The notes beneath the pieces were generated by a model, which did no database searches, was not told where the DNA came from, and was given only the letters and a program-made list of their open reading frames with translations. From the NCBI RefSeq assembly GCF_019455445.1, contig NZ_JAHWUS010000002.1, forward strand, positions 539,291-603,290: DNA of 64,000 bases, given 5' to 3'. The DNA comes from Pseudaquidulcibacter saccharophilus. GTDB lineage: Bacteria > Pseudomonadota > Alphaproteobacteria > Caulobacterales > Aquidulcibacteraceae. The translations under genes were made by a program, and so were the position numbers. Shown here piece by piece: positions 54,723-64,000 of the stretch (its first letter is position 1; the number at the start of each line of letters is the position of its first letter).

Positions 54723-57254
54723 ATGGCTGATAGTTTTAGTGTTTTACTTAAAAATATAACAACCAAGGAATTGGAGTTTCCAATTGCTAAGCGTGAAATT
54801 GCTATTGACGATATGGGCGCGCCCATATTTTGTTATGGTCCAATCAATTTCACATTAGAAGCAATCCAATCATATTTTGATTATTTTGAACTCAAACCCG
54901 ATCAAGATATATCAGAATTAGTGAAACAAAAGCTGAGCGATATTTTAAAATCGGTTTTTCCATCCTCTAAAGATTTACCAAAAATCGCCTCATACACCGA
55001 ATATTCTATTTTAAAACAAAGAATTATCCCAAATACCGAATGGTTAAAGTCAATAAATCATAAGAAATTAGATGAGATTTATGATTCTATCGCCAGAATT
55101 CCTTTAATTTTCACAGGCCTAAGTGCGGCCAAGATTGGTGTTGGAAAAAGTTTTTCACGACAGCTTGTCGAAGCAACAGCAATTTCTGGAAAACATTCTA
55201 TTGATAAGGCGGTTGAAGAAATTGAATATGCAATTGCCCGCTCAATTGGTGAAGGTCACGGCGACCCTAAATCAAACCCTGCATTGGGTCGTGCGGTTGG
55301 CAAGGCATTTTCACGCGGCGTTCCATCGGGGATTGTTAAATATATTGTCGCCAATGCTCTAAAAGGTCGCAATACAGAATTTAATCATATCGAAACAGAT
55401 ATTGAACAAAGCAATACCATTATTGAATTAAACGATAATGAAGTCGATAGGATTTTGAGTGATTCTACGTCACAATTACTACCCCAAGCGATGGTCGCAA
55501 ATTGTGATATTTTACTACGCGATAATGTCTATCTTCCCGCAATATTTAATATTAACCTATCAAAATATTGCAACAATGGCATTTTGGATAAAAAATCGCT
55601 TTTTGATGATGTATCAATCTGGTCCCATATTACATTGAAAACATTTGATAGCTTTAGACAGCGTTTTGGGATTGGTATTTGCGGCCTACACGAAGCGATT
55701 ATGTCTTTGGGCATGAAAATCGATGCACCACAAACCGCGGAATATTTTGATAAATTATTTGCCGAATTAAGCGAAAAATCGACATTAAAATTCACTACGC
55801 AAAACGATGAAACAGTCTGCCAAATGCTTTCTGTTAATGCACGCGGCATAATGCCAGTTAAGAATATAAGACAAGAATTTGGAATTAATGCGGTTTTGTC
55901 GCGCCCCAAAATTATATCTTCATTTGTAGATTATCTTGAATTAAGTGGCGTATTAACTTCTGATATCGAAGCAAAAATAATTGGTAATCGTAATCTAAAA
56001 AATTCACCGGAAATAAACCATCGCACACTTTTGCAAAAAGGCCTTGATGCCGAAGCGATAATGGCAATCGAAGAAGAAATTCCATCGGCAAGAAGCCTTA
56101 AAGATATTATTACGCCATTCGTTATTGGCATTGAATATGTTCAAAAACTGCTTGGTAAAAATATAAACGAAGTTATTTCGCCTGAATTCAATCTGATTAA
56201 AGAAATTGGATTTACGCAAAAACAGGTTCAAACCGCAGATAATTATATTTTTGGCGCTGAGAATATTGACGATATTTATCAAGAGCCAAAATTTGATGAT
56301 ATCGCACCATTTTATTCAAAAATTGCCCAGTATTTTCATTCTACTGGCTATTATATTTTTGAGGCACTTCCAAAAACTGATAATGAAATCATTTTACAAA
56401 ATATATTGCGTACGGCGTCTAAGAATGATTGGGCATCAATAAAAATTGAAAATCATTCAGAAAATTTGATGTCATATTCTTATGATTTGCGGGAATTTGA
56501 AAATTATAAAGAACCGCCAACAATTGAAAAAATTGAGGTTGAGGTCGAAAAAATAATTGAAAAAGTTGTTGAAAAACCAGTAGTTAGAAAAAAACTACCC
56601 GAAAGACGCAAGGGCTATATTCAAAAAGCAAAAGTTGCGGGACACAAGGTTTATCTTCATACTGGTGAATTTGATAATGGCGAATTGGGCGAAATCTTCA
56701 TTGATATGCACAAAGAAGGCGCCGCGTTCCGCTCTTTGATGAATTCATTTGCAATAGCAATTTCAATTGGTTTGCAATATGGCGTACCATTGGATGAATT
56801 TGTAGATGCCTTTATTAATACCCGCTTTGAGCCGTCTGGCGAAGTTGATGGAAACGATAAAATCAAGCGCGCCAGTTCAATTCTTGATTACCTCTTCCGT
56901 GAGCTTGCGGTTTCATATCTGGATCGTTCAGACCTTATCAACGCTGCATCAGAAAAATCAGTTACTGAAACCTCTAATGCTGAGGAAGGAATTGACGCCA
57001 CCCAATTGATTTCAAAAGGTTTTTCACGCGGACATTTGCCTGATAATCTTGTATCTTTTCAAAGCTTAAGAGACAAACAAAACACAAAGAACACTGCTGT
57101 GAATGACTTTGCGGCAACATCATACCAGGGGGATCCGTGCCAAGAATGTGGTTCGTTTACCCTGCGTGAGATTGATGGAATAATTATTTGTGAAGCATGT
57201 GGGCATCGTATTGATAATAATGGTGATGGTCATAGTGAAGGTAGCAATATCTGA
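54723..57254 (+). CDS. Divergent NrdJ-like protein with TSCPD domain, lacking the ribonucleotide reductase active site
   Basis: 843 residues. The C-terminal part is closely NrdJ-like: a TSCPD domain at about 630-740 ([43 protein letters not shown]) and a cysteine tail with C806, C809, C823 and C826. Upstream, segments match conserved NrdJ stretches in order: [16 protein letters not shown] (about 185), [17 protein letters not shown] (about 315) and [17 protein letters not shown] (about 428). Between the first two, the NrdJ part that holds the thiyl-radical cysteine and the NPCSEY motif is missing, and the N-terminal half is strongly reduced (NrdJ of this class has about 1200 residues). It should not reduce ribonucleotides; a regulatory or partner role is inference. 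No clear ribosome site. Confidence 0.75.
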   Translation: MADSFSVLLKNITTKELEFPIAKREIAIDDMGAPIFCYGPINFTLEAIQSYFDYFELKPDQDISELVKQKLSDILKSVFPSSKDLPKIASYTEYSILKQRIIPNTEWLKSINHKKLDEIYDSIARIPLIFTGLSAAKIGVGKSFSRQLVEATAISGKHSIDKAVEEIEYAIARSIGEGHGDPKSNPALGRAVGKAFSRGVPSGIVKYIVANALKGRNTEFNHIETDIEQSNTIIELNDNEVDRILSDSTSQLLPQAMVANCDILLRDNVYLPAIFNINLSKYCNNGILDKKSLFDDVSIWSHITLKTFDSFRQRFGIGICGLHEAIMSLGMKIDAPQTAEYFDKLFAELSEKSTLKFTTQNDETVCQMLSVNARGIMPVKNIRQEFGINAVLSRPKIISSFVDYLELSGVLTSDIEAKIIGNRNLKNSPEINHRTLLQKGLDAEAIMAIEEEIPSARSLKDIITPFVIGIEYVQKLLGKNINEVISPEFNLIKEIGFTQKQVQTADNYIFGAENIDDIYQEPKFDDIAPFYSKIAQYFHSTGYYIFEALPKTDNEIILQNILRTASKNDWASIKIENHSENLMSYSYDLREFENYKEPPTIEKIEVEVEKIIEKVVEKPVVRKKLPERRKGYIQKAKVAGHKVYLHTGEFDNGELGEIFIDMHKEGAAFRSLMNSFAIAISIGLQYGVPLDEFVDAFINTRFEPSGEVDGNDKIKRASSILDYLFRELAVSYLDRSDLINAASEKSVTETSNAEEGIDATQLISKGFSRGHLPDNLVSFQSLRDKQNTKNTAVNDFAATSYQGDPCQECGSFTLREIDGIIICEACGHRIDNNGDGHSEGSNI

Positions 57255-57345
57255 CACAAAATAAATATTTAACTTTGTTCAGTGAAATTTAATAGCTTTG
57301 CTTTAAAGAGCGTAATTATTCTTTAAAATTGCGGAGTTCTATTAT

Positions 57346-57852
57346 ATGAAACAATTTGCATCTATGGCTTTTACCGCTGGCTTAATTGCTTGTGGCTTAT
57401 TTGCAGCGCCGGCAATGGCACAAAATGCGGCACAAATTGAATCGGTTAAAAAAGGCAAATCATGCGTTGGCTGTAACCTATTTCAAGCTGACCTAGATTA
57501 TGAAGATATTTCGCATAAAAACTTTTCAAAATCACGCCTACGTCAATCCGATATGTCTTTATCGACAGCTGATTATACCAATTTTTCTGGCACTGATTTA
57601 TCAATAGCTAATATGTATGGACTACGCGCGACTGGGGCAAATTTTGTTGGTACAAACCTTGAACGTGCGTCAATGGTTGGTGGCTATTTCAATGGTGCAA
57701 ACTTTGCTGGGGCAAACCTTACCAATGCAGATTTATCAGGTGCGGAATTGAAAACAGCAAAAGGCCTGTCCCAAGCACAATTAAACAAAGCATGTGGTGA
57801 CGAGGCAACTTTGTTACCAAAGGGTTTGCGAATTCCTGCTTGTAAACAGTAA
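57346..57852 (+). CDS. Exported pentapeptide-repeat protein 1
   Basis: 168 residues. A signal peptide (about 1-25, APAMAQ) precedes a CVGC cap motif (about 41-44) and pentapeptide repeats A(D/N)LxX from about 46 to 140 (YTNFSGTDLSIANM, ANFVGTNLERASM, ANFAGANLTNADLSGAEL), which form a right-handed quadrilateral beta-helix. The C-terminus has the motif ACGDEATLLPKGLRIPAC. Function unknown; periplasmic location is inferred from the signal. Tandem with a paralogue that shares both caps. Confidence 0.8.
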   Translation: MKQFASMAFTAGLIACGLFAAPAMAQNAAQIESVKKGKSCVGCNLFQADLDYEDISHKNFSKSRLRQSDMSLSTADYTNFSGTDLSIANMYGLRATGANFVGTNLERASMVGGYFNGANFAGANLTNADLSGAELKTAKGLSQAQLNKACGDEATLLPKGLRIPACKQ

Positions 57853-57970
57853 AAATTAAGTGCTTTTTGGGTAACACATATTATTTATCTCAGTATTAGA
57901 ATAATGTATGTGCCATTCTTACAATCATTTAATTGGATTTGAAGAATACAGAACGTATACTGATTATATT

Positions 57971-58738
57971 ATGAATTTAAAACATCTTTTAAGAAGAAAT
58001 CTTGGACTTGCTGTTATAATCATTGCCTCCAACATTGCCTCAAGTGCACTTGCACTTGATTGGCTTGAAGGTGGGGCGTGGGGCAATCGCGGTCGGCCGG
58101 ATAATGTAAATTTTTCACGTGGTTTTTCTGGCATGTGCACGGGGTGTGATTTGTCTGGTCGCAACCTCGGTGGTGCAAGACTTAGCGGCGGCGCATTTGA
58201 CCGCGCACACTTTTCTGGTTCGCAAATGCGACGTTCAGATTTACGTCGCGGCACCTTCCAACAAGCAGATTTTGACCGTGCCGATCTTGCCAATGCCGAT
58301 ATTGGAACCGCGAACTTTGCAGGTTCTACCTTCATTGGTGCAACATTACGCGGAATAGATGCAACCGGTACAAATTTGTCAAATTCAAACTTTACCGGTG
58401 CAGAAATCTCTGATGCAGGGTTTATAAGCGCCATTCTTCATGGTGCAAACTTTACTGGTGCACGCGGAAAAGGCGCTGAATTCACAAGTGCCAACCTCTC
58501 TTATTCGCGCTTTGATTCTGCACAACTTGAAAAAGCGGATTTTTCGGGGGCTAACCTAAGAAATGCCCGTGCAATGCGTGCAAACTTTAACGGCTCTGAC
58601 TTTAGTGATGCAAATCTTTCAGGTGCAGATTTTTCAACCGCATCTGGCATAACCCGTGCGTCATTAGATCGTGCATGTGGCGATGAAAAGACCCGCCTTC
58701 CCGATGGTCTTAGTGTGCCAAAGTGTAAGCGGCGCTAA
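57971..58738 (+). CDS. Exported pentapeptide-repeat protein 2
   Basis: 255 residues from the ATG at 57971. The signal peptide (about 1-30, SSALALDW) is followed by CTGC (about 57-60) and about 25 pentapeptides (RNLGGARLSGGAFDRAHF, ADLANADIGTANF, ANLSGADFSTASG in shortened form). It ends ACGDEKTRLPDGLSVPKCK, the same cap as its neighbour. The frame is open from 57908, but only this start yields a clean signal peptide. The stop exactly abuts the stop of the convergent amidotransferase gene. Function unknown. Confidence 0.8.
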   Translation: MNLKHLLRRNLGLAVIIIASNIASSALALDWLEGGAWGNRGRPDNVNFSRGFSGMCTGCDLSGRNLGGARLSGGAFDRAHFSGSQMRRSDLRRGTFQQADFDRADLANADIGTANFAGSTFIGATLRGIDATGTNLSNSNFTGAEISDAGFISAILHGANFTGARGKGAEFTSANLSYSRFDSAQLEKADFSGANLRNARAMRANFNGSDFSDANLSGADFSTASGITRASLDRACGDEKTRLPDGLSVPKCKRR

Positions 58739-59500
58739 TTAAACCCGCAAACCCTGTTTAAAAACAATAAAACTATCGTGACTAATTCGCGTCCACTCTT
58801 CGTTTTTCGTTAGTGGATGCGTTGCAACGATGGTAACAATATCATTCGGCGTGGTTTCATGCGCAAAATCAACACGCAAATCTTCATCGATTAAAACCGC
58901 TTCGCCAAATGGCGCTTTGCGTGTGATATAAACCAGATTTTTCGAACAAGACGCATATAAATCGTCACCAGACGATAAAAGCGCGTTAAAAACCCCAAGT
59001 TTTCGTAATTCTGCCATTAAATCACCAATTGCCTTATTAAGGCGACTTGCCGACGGGCGGGTTTTAAAACGTTCACGTAGATTGTCCATTATCCAGCAAA
59101 ACGCATATTCAGAATCCGTTGTACCAACTGGCTTATAATAATTTAGCTTTAGTTTTTTTACACCCTTTAACTGACCATTATGGGCAAAGACCCAAATTTT
59201 ACCCCATAATATACGCGTAAAGGGATGGGTATTTTCAAGCTTTACCGCGCCACGATTTGCCTTGCGAATATGGGCAATGGCGACTTCTGACTTTATTGGA
59301 TAATTCTTGATAAATTTTGCAAGTTCGGAATTGGCGCATTGACTAGGATCATGGAAAGAGCGAACCCCCTTCCCTTCATAAAAACAAACACCCCAACCAT
59401 CACGATGCGGCCCAGTTTCACCACCACGCTTAGAAAGCGCGGTAAAGCTAAACCGTAAATCGGTTGGTGTATTTGCAGACATTCCCAATAATTCGCACAT
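58739..59500 (-). CDS. Class II glutamine amidotransferase, YafJ-like
   Basis: 253 residues. Starts MCELLGMSANTP: after removal of Met the Cys is the N-terminal nucleophile. Other motifs of the family are GPHRDGWGVCFYEG, IAHIRKANRGAV, NTHPF and VFAHNGQLKG, which build the glutaminase site. It has no synthase partner domain, so the nitrogen acceptor is unknown. GAGGG precedes the ATG. A stand-alone gene facing the pentapeptide pair. Confidence 0.9.
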   Translation of the reverse strand: MCELLGMSANTPTDLRFSFTALSKRGGETGPHRDGWGVCFYEGKGVRSFHDPSQCANSELAKFIKNYPIKSEVAIAHIRKANRGAVKLENTHPFTRILWGKIWVFAHNGQLKGVKKLKLNYYKPVGTTDSEYAFCWIMDNLRERFKTRPSASRLNKAIGDLMAELRKLGVFNALLSSGDDLYASCSKNLVYITRKAPFGEAVLIDEDLRVDFAHETTPNDIVTIVATHPLTKNEEWTRISHDSFIVFKQGLRV

Positions 59501-59743
59501 TTTTCCCTCAAAATAATCGCATAATAATTTTTGAATGTTCTTATATTTGTTTATAGCCGTCGATTAAGGCACGGTTATAGAAAGTCCGATTGAATTTTTG
59601 ACATAAAACAGAATTATTTTCTTCCGTTTAATTAAACTATTTTTGAACACTTAAAAATCCAACTATTCTAGTTGTTTTTTTATAAGATTGTCGCTTTATA
59701 GTTTTATTGTCTTGAGATTAATTTGTGTTGAATACGTATATCG

Positions 59744-60499
59744 ATGAAAAGTAATTTGATATTTATTGCCGCTTTTGCCAGTTTGTTCGCAATGGGCGTG
59801 CTGCGACAACCGACACCGCCAGTTAAGCATCACGAAACCAGGCATATTGAAAAACAACAAACCTTTGCGGAAGTTCGTAAATCCGTTGAAGAACAGGCAA
59901 AAAAAGAAAACAAACAATCTGAAACACCAACAAAAAAAGCCGGTTTAGAAATTATTACGCGCCCAAAACCGCAAACTACGATAAGCGGCAACCAATTGAT
60001 ATGCCATTCACAGAATAAAAATATTATCCCGTCTAAATACGATGATCCGAACTCTATGATTTATATCGCCGATGACGGCAAAAATGTTTTGATTACAAAT
60101 TCTGATTACAAGAATCCCAAAAATTCATCAGTTAAATTAAGACTGCCAATTACAAATTTTCGGGAACTAAATGAGGAAGAAATAAAAAAACTTTTCAAAC
60201 CTTACTCAAACTGCACTGCAACAATAAATATTGACAATTTTAGAACGGATGAATGCGGAAGACATATAATAACGCAATATAAAAGCAACGGCACATTTTC
60301 ATATGGCTATTGTGGGCGCGGATATTTCGAAATTTCAGGAAAATATCATATCGAAGACAATATTGTTTACGCAAAAGAAGACCGTACAAATATATATTCA
60401 AAATTTAAGATACTAATAGACAATAACCAGATTTATTATATGAAACCGCTTGGAAGTGACGTTTCAACCACTCCGAAACCAATTATAATAAGTGAGTAA
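59744..60499 (+). CDS. Membrane-anchored or secreted protein of unknown function
   Basis: 251 residues. A hydrophobic N-terminus (about 5-19) may be a signal or anchor, followed by a Lys/Glu/Gln-rich stretch (about 27-70) and a domain with four cysteines (in LICHS, SNCTA, DECGR and YCGRG; about 86, 158, 168 and 187) that could form disulfides. I do not recognise a family. The gap 59501-59743 before it shows no other element. No clear ribosome site; plausible because of its length and coding-like composition. Confidence 0.55.
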   Translation: MKSNLIFIAAFASLFAMGVLRQPTPPVKHHETRHIEKQQTFAEVRKSVEEQAKKENKQSETPTKKAGLEIITRPKPQTTISGNQLICHSQNKNIIPSKYDDPNSMIYIADDGKNVLITNSDYKNPKNSSVKLRLPITNFRELNEEEIKKLFKPYSNCTATINIDNFRTDECGRHIITQYKSNGTFSYGYCGRGYFEISGKYHIEDNIVYAKEDRTNIYSKFKILIDNNQIYYMKPLGSDVSTTPKPIIISE

Positions 60500-60554
60500 A
60501 ATAATTTTATTGCAAACACGGCAGAATTCCCCGCAAATAAACCACTTTGCACGC

Positions 60555-60810
60555 TTGACATTGGTATAAAATCCTATATACGCGCCCCAAACAAGTGAAA
60601 AGCTTTGCCTTTCGCTTAAAAATGCATTTTTAAGACCAGCTTTAAAACTGAAGATGGCTTTTGGCGGATACCGCACACGTCCCAAGGGGGGCGCGATACT
60701 CGTTGGAAGTTTTTGGCTTTAAAGCTGCCAGAAATGTACCCCCGGGAAACCGGAATTTTTGGACTAACTAAAGCCTGCTTTAAACAGCAGTGCACAAAGG
60801 AAAGTAAAAT
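60555..60810 (+). promoter_or_regulatory. Promoter and long leader of the str operon
   Basis: TTGACA (60555-60560) and TATACG (60577-60582) are 16 bases apart; a start near 60589 gives a leader of about 220 bases. It contains CCGG-GAAA-CCGG followed by AATTTTT, and CTGCT with AGCAG just before the ribosome site AAAGGAAAG. The rest of the 60500-60810 gap holds no gene. A leader this long suggests a regulated start, possibly by a ribosomal protein. Confidence 0.5.
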
Positions 60811-61182
60811 ATGCCTACGATCAACCAATTGATCAGAAAGCCACGTTCGCCGTTAATCGCGCGTAACAAGGTACCTGCCCTTAAAGGCTGCCCTCAACGT
60901 CGTGGTGTTTGCACCCGCGTTTATACAACAACTCCGAAAAAACCAAACTCAGCTCTTCGTAAAGTTGCCAAAGTTCGTTTGACCACTGGTACTGAGGCGG
61001 TTTGCTACATCCCTGGTGAAGGCCACAACCTACAAGAACACTCTGTTGTGCTTGTACGCGGCGGTCGTGTAAAAGATTTGCCAGGTGTTCGTTACCACAT
61101 TCTTCGCGGTGTTCTTGATACTCAAGGCGTTAAAGACCGTAAACAACGTCGTTCGCACTATGGCGCGAAACGTCCTAAATAA
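60811..61182 (+). CDS. rpsL: 30S ribosomal protein S12
   Basis: 123 residues; decodes at the A site. [13 protein letters not shown] opens it and [18 protein letters not shown] and [20 protein letters not shown] follow. The lysines at the positions altered in streptomycin resistance (about 43 and 88) are unchanged. AAAGGAAAG precedes the ATG. First gene of the str operon. Confidence 0.98.
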   Translation: MPTINQLIRKPRSPLIARNKVPALKGCPQRRGVCTRVYTTTPKKPNSALRKVAKVRLTTGTEAVCYIPGEGHNLQEHSVVLVRGGRVKDLPGVRYHILRGVLDTQGVKDRKQRRSHYGAKRPK

Positions 61183-61208
61183 TAATTTTAAAGATTTAAG
61201 GATTAAAT

Positions 61209-61679
61209 ATGTCCCGTCGTCATAAAGCTGAAAAACGCGAAATTTTACCAGATCCAAAATTCGGTGATCTGGATGTCACAAAATTGATGAATTACGTAAT
61301 GTATGAAGGCAAGAAGTCTGCCGCCGAATCTATCATTTACGGTGCGTTCGACCTATGCGAAAAACGCGCAAAGCGTGATTCAATCGACATCTTCAAAGAT
61401 GCTCTTGATAACGTTTCTCCTGCAATCGAAGTTCGCTCTCGCCGTGTTGGTGGTGCAACTTATCAGGTTCCGGTTGAAGTTCGTGCAGAACGCCGTAAGG
61501 CACTTGCACTTCGTTGGTTGGTTGGCGCTGCGCGTAAGCGTAACGAGCAAACCATGCAAGAACGTCTAGCAGGTGAATTGCTTGATGCCGCTTCAAACCG
61601 TGGTTCTGCTGTGAAAAAGCGTGAGGACACTCACAAAATGGCAGAAGCAAACCGCGCATTCTCGCATTACCGCTGGTAA
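61209..61679 (+). CDS. rpsG: 30S ribosomal protein S7
   Basis: 156 residues; assembles the head of the 30S subunit and contacts the E site. [34 protein letters not shown] and [18 protein letters not shown] are typical; the C-terminus is FSHYRW. AAGGA precedes the ATG, 26 bases after rpsL. Confidence 0.98.
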   Translation: MSRRHKAEKREILPDPKFGDLDVTKLMNYVMYEGKKSAAESIIYGAFDLCEKRAKRDSIDIFKDALDNVSPAIEVRSRRVGGATYQVPVEVRAERRKALALRWLVGAARKRNEQTMQERLAGELLDAASNRGSAVKKREDTHKMAEANRAFSHYRW

Positions 61680-61703
61680 TTATTTTTATAGAAGGTTTAT
61701 ATT

Positions 61704-63785
61704 ATGCCTCGTAGTCACGCGATTGAAGATTATCGTAATTTCGGCATCATGGCCCACATCGATGCCGGCAAAACTACTACTACCGAACGTATCTTGTACT
61801 ACACCGGTAAATCTCACAAAATTGGTGAGGTTCATGACGGTGCAGCTACTATGGACTGGATGACCCAGGAACAAGAACGCGGTATCACCATTACTTCTGC
61901 GGCAACCACCTGCTTCTGGAACGGTAAACGCATGAACATCATCGACACCCCAGGACACGTTGACTTCACTATCGAAGTTGAACGTTCTTTGCGTGTACTT
62001 GATGGCGCAGTTTGCGTTCTTGACGGTAACCAAGGTGTTGAACCACAAACCGAAACTGTTTGGCGTCAAGCTGATAAATATGACGTGCCTCGTATCGTGT
62101 TCGTTAACAAAATGGACAAAATGGGCGCTGACTTCTATATGTGCGTTGACCAAATCGTAAGCCGCGTTGGCGGTACACCGGTTTGTATGCAACTTCCTAT
62201 CGGCGCTGAAAACAATTTCAAAGGCGTTGTTGACCTTATCACCATGAAGGCTTTGGTTTGGCACGAAGAAAATCTTGGTGCACAATTTGACGAAGTTGAA
62301 ATTCCTGCTGATCTTGCTGACAAAGCTGCTGAATATCGTGAAAAGCTAATCGAAGCTGCGGTTGAAGTTGACGATGATGCAATGGAAAAATATCTTGAAG
62401 GTGAAATCCCTTCAAATGACGAATTGAAACGCTTGGTTCGCCTTGCGGTTTTCAAACGTGCTTTCCACCCAGTATTCTGCGGTTCTGCGTTTAAAAACAA
62501 AGGTGTTCAGCCTCTTCTTGACGCGGTTGTTGACTATCTTCCTTCACCGGTTGATCGTGGCGCCGTTAAAGGTATCGACTTCAAAGACGAAGAAACTGAA
62601 ATCGAACGTAAACCTCTTGATTCTGAACCAATGTCATTGCTTGCGTTCAAAATCATGGACGACCCGTTTGTTGGTACAATCACATTCTGCCGTATCTATT
62701 CTGGCGTGCTTCAATCTGGTTCAACTGTAACCAACTCTTCACGTGACAAAAAAGAGCGTATCGGCCGTATGTTGCTTATGCACTCTAACAACCGTGAAGA
62801 CATCAAAGAAGCTTATGCTGGTGATATCGTTGCGTTGGCTGGTCTTAAAGAAGTTCGTACCGGTGATACCCTTTGCGATTCTTTGAAACCAATCATTCTT
62901 GAGCGTATGGAATTCCCTAAACCGGTTATCGAAATCGCTGTTGAGCCTAAAACCAAAGCTGACCAAGAAAAACTTGGTATCGCGCTTTCTAAATTGGCTG
63001 CGGAAGATCCTTCATTCCAAGTTTCTACTGACCACGAAAGCGGTCAAACCATCCTTAAAGGCATGGGCGAATTGCACTTGGACATCAAAGTTGACATCTT
63101 GAAACGTACTTATGGCGTTGATGCTAACATTGGTCAGCCAAAAGTTGCTTATCGTGAGAAACTAGGTAAACGCGCTGAAATCGACTATACCCACAAAAAA
63201 CAATCTGGTGGTTCTGGTCAGTTCGCACGTATCAAAGTTATCTTTGAACCAGGTGAAGAAAATTCAGGCTTCCAGTTTGAATCACAAATCGTTGGTGGTG
63301 CTGTTCCTAAAGAATACATCCCAGGCGTTATCAAAGGTCTTGAAGGTTCGGTTGACAATGGCTTGCTTGCAGGCTTCCCTGTTATCGACATGAAAGCAAC
63401 CTTGGTTGACGGCGCTTATCACGATGTTGACTCTTCAGTTCTTGCATTCGAAATCGCAGCACGCGCTGCATTCCGTGAATTGAAAGCTGCGGCTGATCCA
63501 AAACTTCTTGAGCCTATCATGAAAGTTGAAGTTGTTGTTCCTGAGGAATTCACCGGTACTGTTATCGGCGACATCAACTCTCGTCGTGGTATGATTCAAG
63601 GACAAGACATGCGCGGAAACGCAAACGTTGTTAACGCAATGGTTCCGCTTGCAAACATGTTTGGCTACGTGAACGACCTTCGTGGTTCGACCCAAGGCCG
63701 CGCATCTTACACCATGCAGTTTGACCACTACGAAGAAGTGCCACGCGCAGTTGCACAAGACGTTTTGGCTAAACTACAAGGCTAA
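61704..63785 (+). CDS. fusA: Elongation factor G
   Basis: 693-residue translocase GTPase. P-loop [15 protein letters not shown] (about residue 19), switch [15 protein letters not shown] and the five EF-G domains in order (domain II from about 290, domain IV with [11 protein letters not shown], domain V from about 605). GGAGGT-like AAGGT upstream of the ATG. It ends at a strong hairpin before tuf. Confidence 0.98.
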   Translation: MPRSHAIEDYRNFGIMAHIDAGKTTTTERILYYTGKSHKIGEVHDGAATMDWMTQEQERGITITSAATTCFWNGKRMNIIDTPGHVDFTIEVERSLRVLDGAVCVLDGNQGVEPQTETVWRQADKYDVPRIVFVNKMDKMGADFYMCVDQIVSRVGGTPVCMQLPIGAENNFKGVVDLITMKALVWHEENLGAQFDEVEIPADLADKAAEYREKLIEAAVEVDDDAMEKYLEGEIPSNDELKRLVRLAVFKRAFHPVFCGSAFKNKGVQPLLDAVVDYLPSPVDRGAVKGIDFKDEETEIERKPLDSEPMSLLAFKIMDDPFVGTITFCRIYSGVLQSGSTVTNSSRDKKERIGRMLLMHSNNREDIKEAYAGDIVALAGLKEVRTGDTLCDSLKPIILERMEFPKPVIEIAVEPKTKADQEKLGIALSKLAAEDPSFQVSTDHESGQTILKGMGELHLDIKVDILKRTYGVDANIGQPKVAYREKLGKRAEIDYTHKKQSGGSGQFARIKVIFEPGEENSGFQFESQIVGGAVPKEYIPGVIKGLEGSVDNGLLAGFPVIDMKATLVDGAYHDVDSSVLAFEIAARAAFRELKAAADPKLLEPIMKVEVVVPEEFTGTVIGDINSRRGMIQGQDMRGNANVVNAMVPLANMFGYVNDLRGSTQGRASYTMQFDHYEEVPRAVAQDVLAKLQG

Positions 63786-63793
63786 TTAGGTTC

Positions 63794-63827
63794 ATTGCGG
63801 GAAGGAACCCCCTTCCCGCAATTTTTA
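63794..63827 (+). terminator. Strong hairpin and T-run between fusA and tuf
   Basis: ATTGCGGGAAGG (63794-63805) and CCTTCCCGCAAT (63811-63822) form a 12-bp stem with a five-base loop, followed by T residues. It looks like a full intrinsic terminator, yet tuf begins 36 bases later with no room for a normal promoter. Confidence 0.85.
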
Positions 63828-63858
63828 TTTTTTATTTTATTTTAAGAAGAGACTAAAA

Positions 63859-64000
63859 ATGGCTAAGGAAAAATTTGAGCGTACCAAGCCGCATTGTAAC
63901 ATTGGTACTATTGGACACGTTGACCACGGTAAGACAACATTGACTGCTGCTATCACCATGACATTGGCGAAAGCTGGTGGTGCAAAAGCAATGGCTTATG
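63859..64000 (+). CDS. tuf: Elongation factor Tu, N-terminal part (cut by window edge)
   Basis: The first 47 codons of EF-Tu: [19 protein letters not shown] and the P-loop [14 protein letters not shown]. It carries aminoacyl-tRNA to the ribosome. Fourth gene of the str operon; the rest is outside the window. Confidence 0.97.
   Translation, partial: MAKEKFERTKPHCNIGTIGHVDHGKTTLTAAITMTLAKAGGAKAMAY

Noticed and set aside
58130..58640. Short DNA repeats in the second pentapeptide gene
   Set aside because: They follow from the protein repeats (GCAxACTTT-type codons) and are not a CRISPR array or mobile element.

Overview
The window is AT-rich chromosomal DNA from an alphaproteobacterium. The best evidence is the block aroQ-accB-accC-aat-DUF2155-NDUFA12; NDUFA12-type complex I subunits are otherwise a mitochondrial and alphaproteobacterial trait. 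A long iscR/suf operon, a bactofilin, class II ribonucleotide reductase (NrdJ)-like sequence and a PopA-like protein with a dead GGDEF domain agree with this. The PopA-like gene hints at the Caulobacterales/Hyphomonadaceae side, but that is inference. There is no phage, insertion sequence, CRISPR array, tRNA or rRNA, and gene density is high.

Layout. 1-9 kb: glySQ (glyS runs off the left edge), a PopA-like signalling protein, propionyl-CoA carboxylase beta, a DUF3089 protein, a receiver/Hpt-like regulator and parC. 9.4-12.4 kb: an exported zinc peptidase and the scoAB CoA-transferase. 12.4-16.3 kb: nitrogen genes (PII and glnA) flanked by two non-coding regions, each with a terminator-bearing candidate small RNA, then a TerC membrane protein. 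16.4-18.1 kb: a lytic-transglycosylase-like lipoprotein and Ada. 25.3-18.1 kb, minus strand: iscR, a class I cysteine desulfurase, sufB, an unknown small membrane protein, sufC, sufD, sufS, a DUF59 protein and an A-type carrier. 25.4-36.1 kb: a hydrolase, an EAL-like degenerate protein, anmK, tyrS, bcp, bactofilin, prfB, PBP1A and an AmiC-type amidase. 36.6-41.9 kb: rne with its leader, an overlapping lipocalin, an M48 protease and a DsbA-family lipoprotein. 41.9-49.0 kb: a metal-uptake island (MbnP, MbnH-like di-heme protein, dedicated TonB, two TonB-dependent receptors). 49.1-54.5 kb: thiSG, aroQ, accBC, aat, DUF2155 and NDUFA12. 54.7-60.5 kb: a reduced NrdJ-like protein, two exported pentapeptide-repeat proteins, a class II amidotransferase and an orphan anchored protein. 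60.5-64 kb: the str operon (rpsL-rpsG-fusA-tuf; tuf runs off the right edge).

The most unusual items are the 843-residue NrdJ-like protein that keeps the flanking and C-terminal parts of the reductase but lacks the thiyl-radical active-site segment; the MbnP/MbnH/TonB/receptor island with a 19-bp dyad between its divergent arms; two candidate small RNAs around glnB-glnA; a small membrane protein coupled into the suf operon; and three signalling proteins whose key catalytic motifs are lost (GGDEF-like, EAL-like, Hpt-like). All calls come from reading the sequence; no database search was run.
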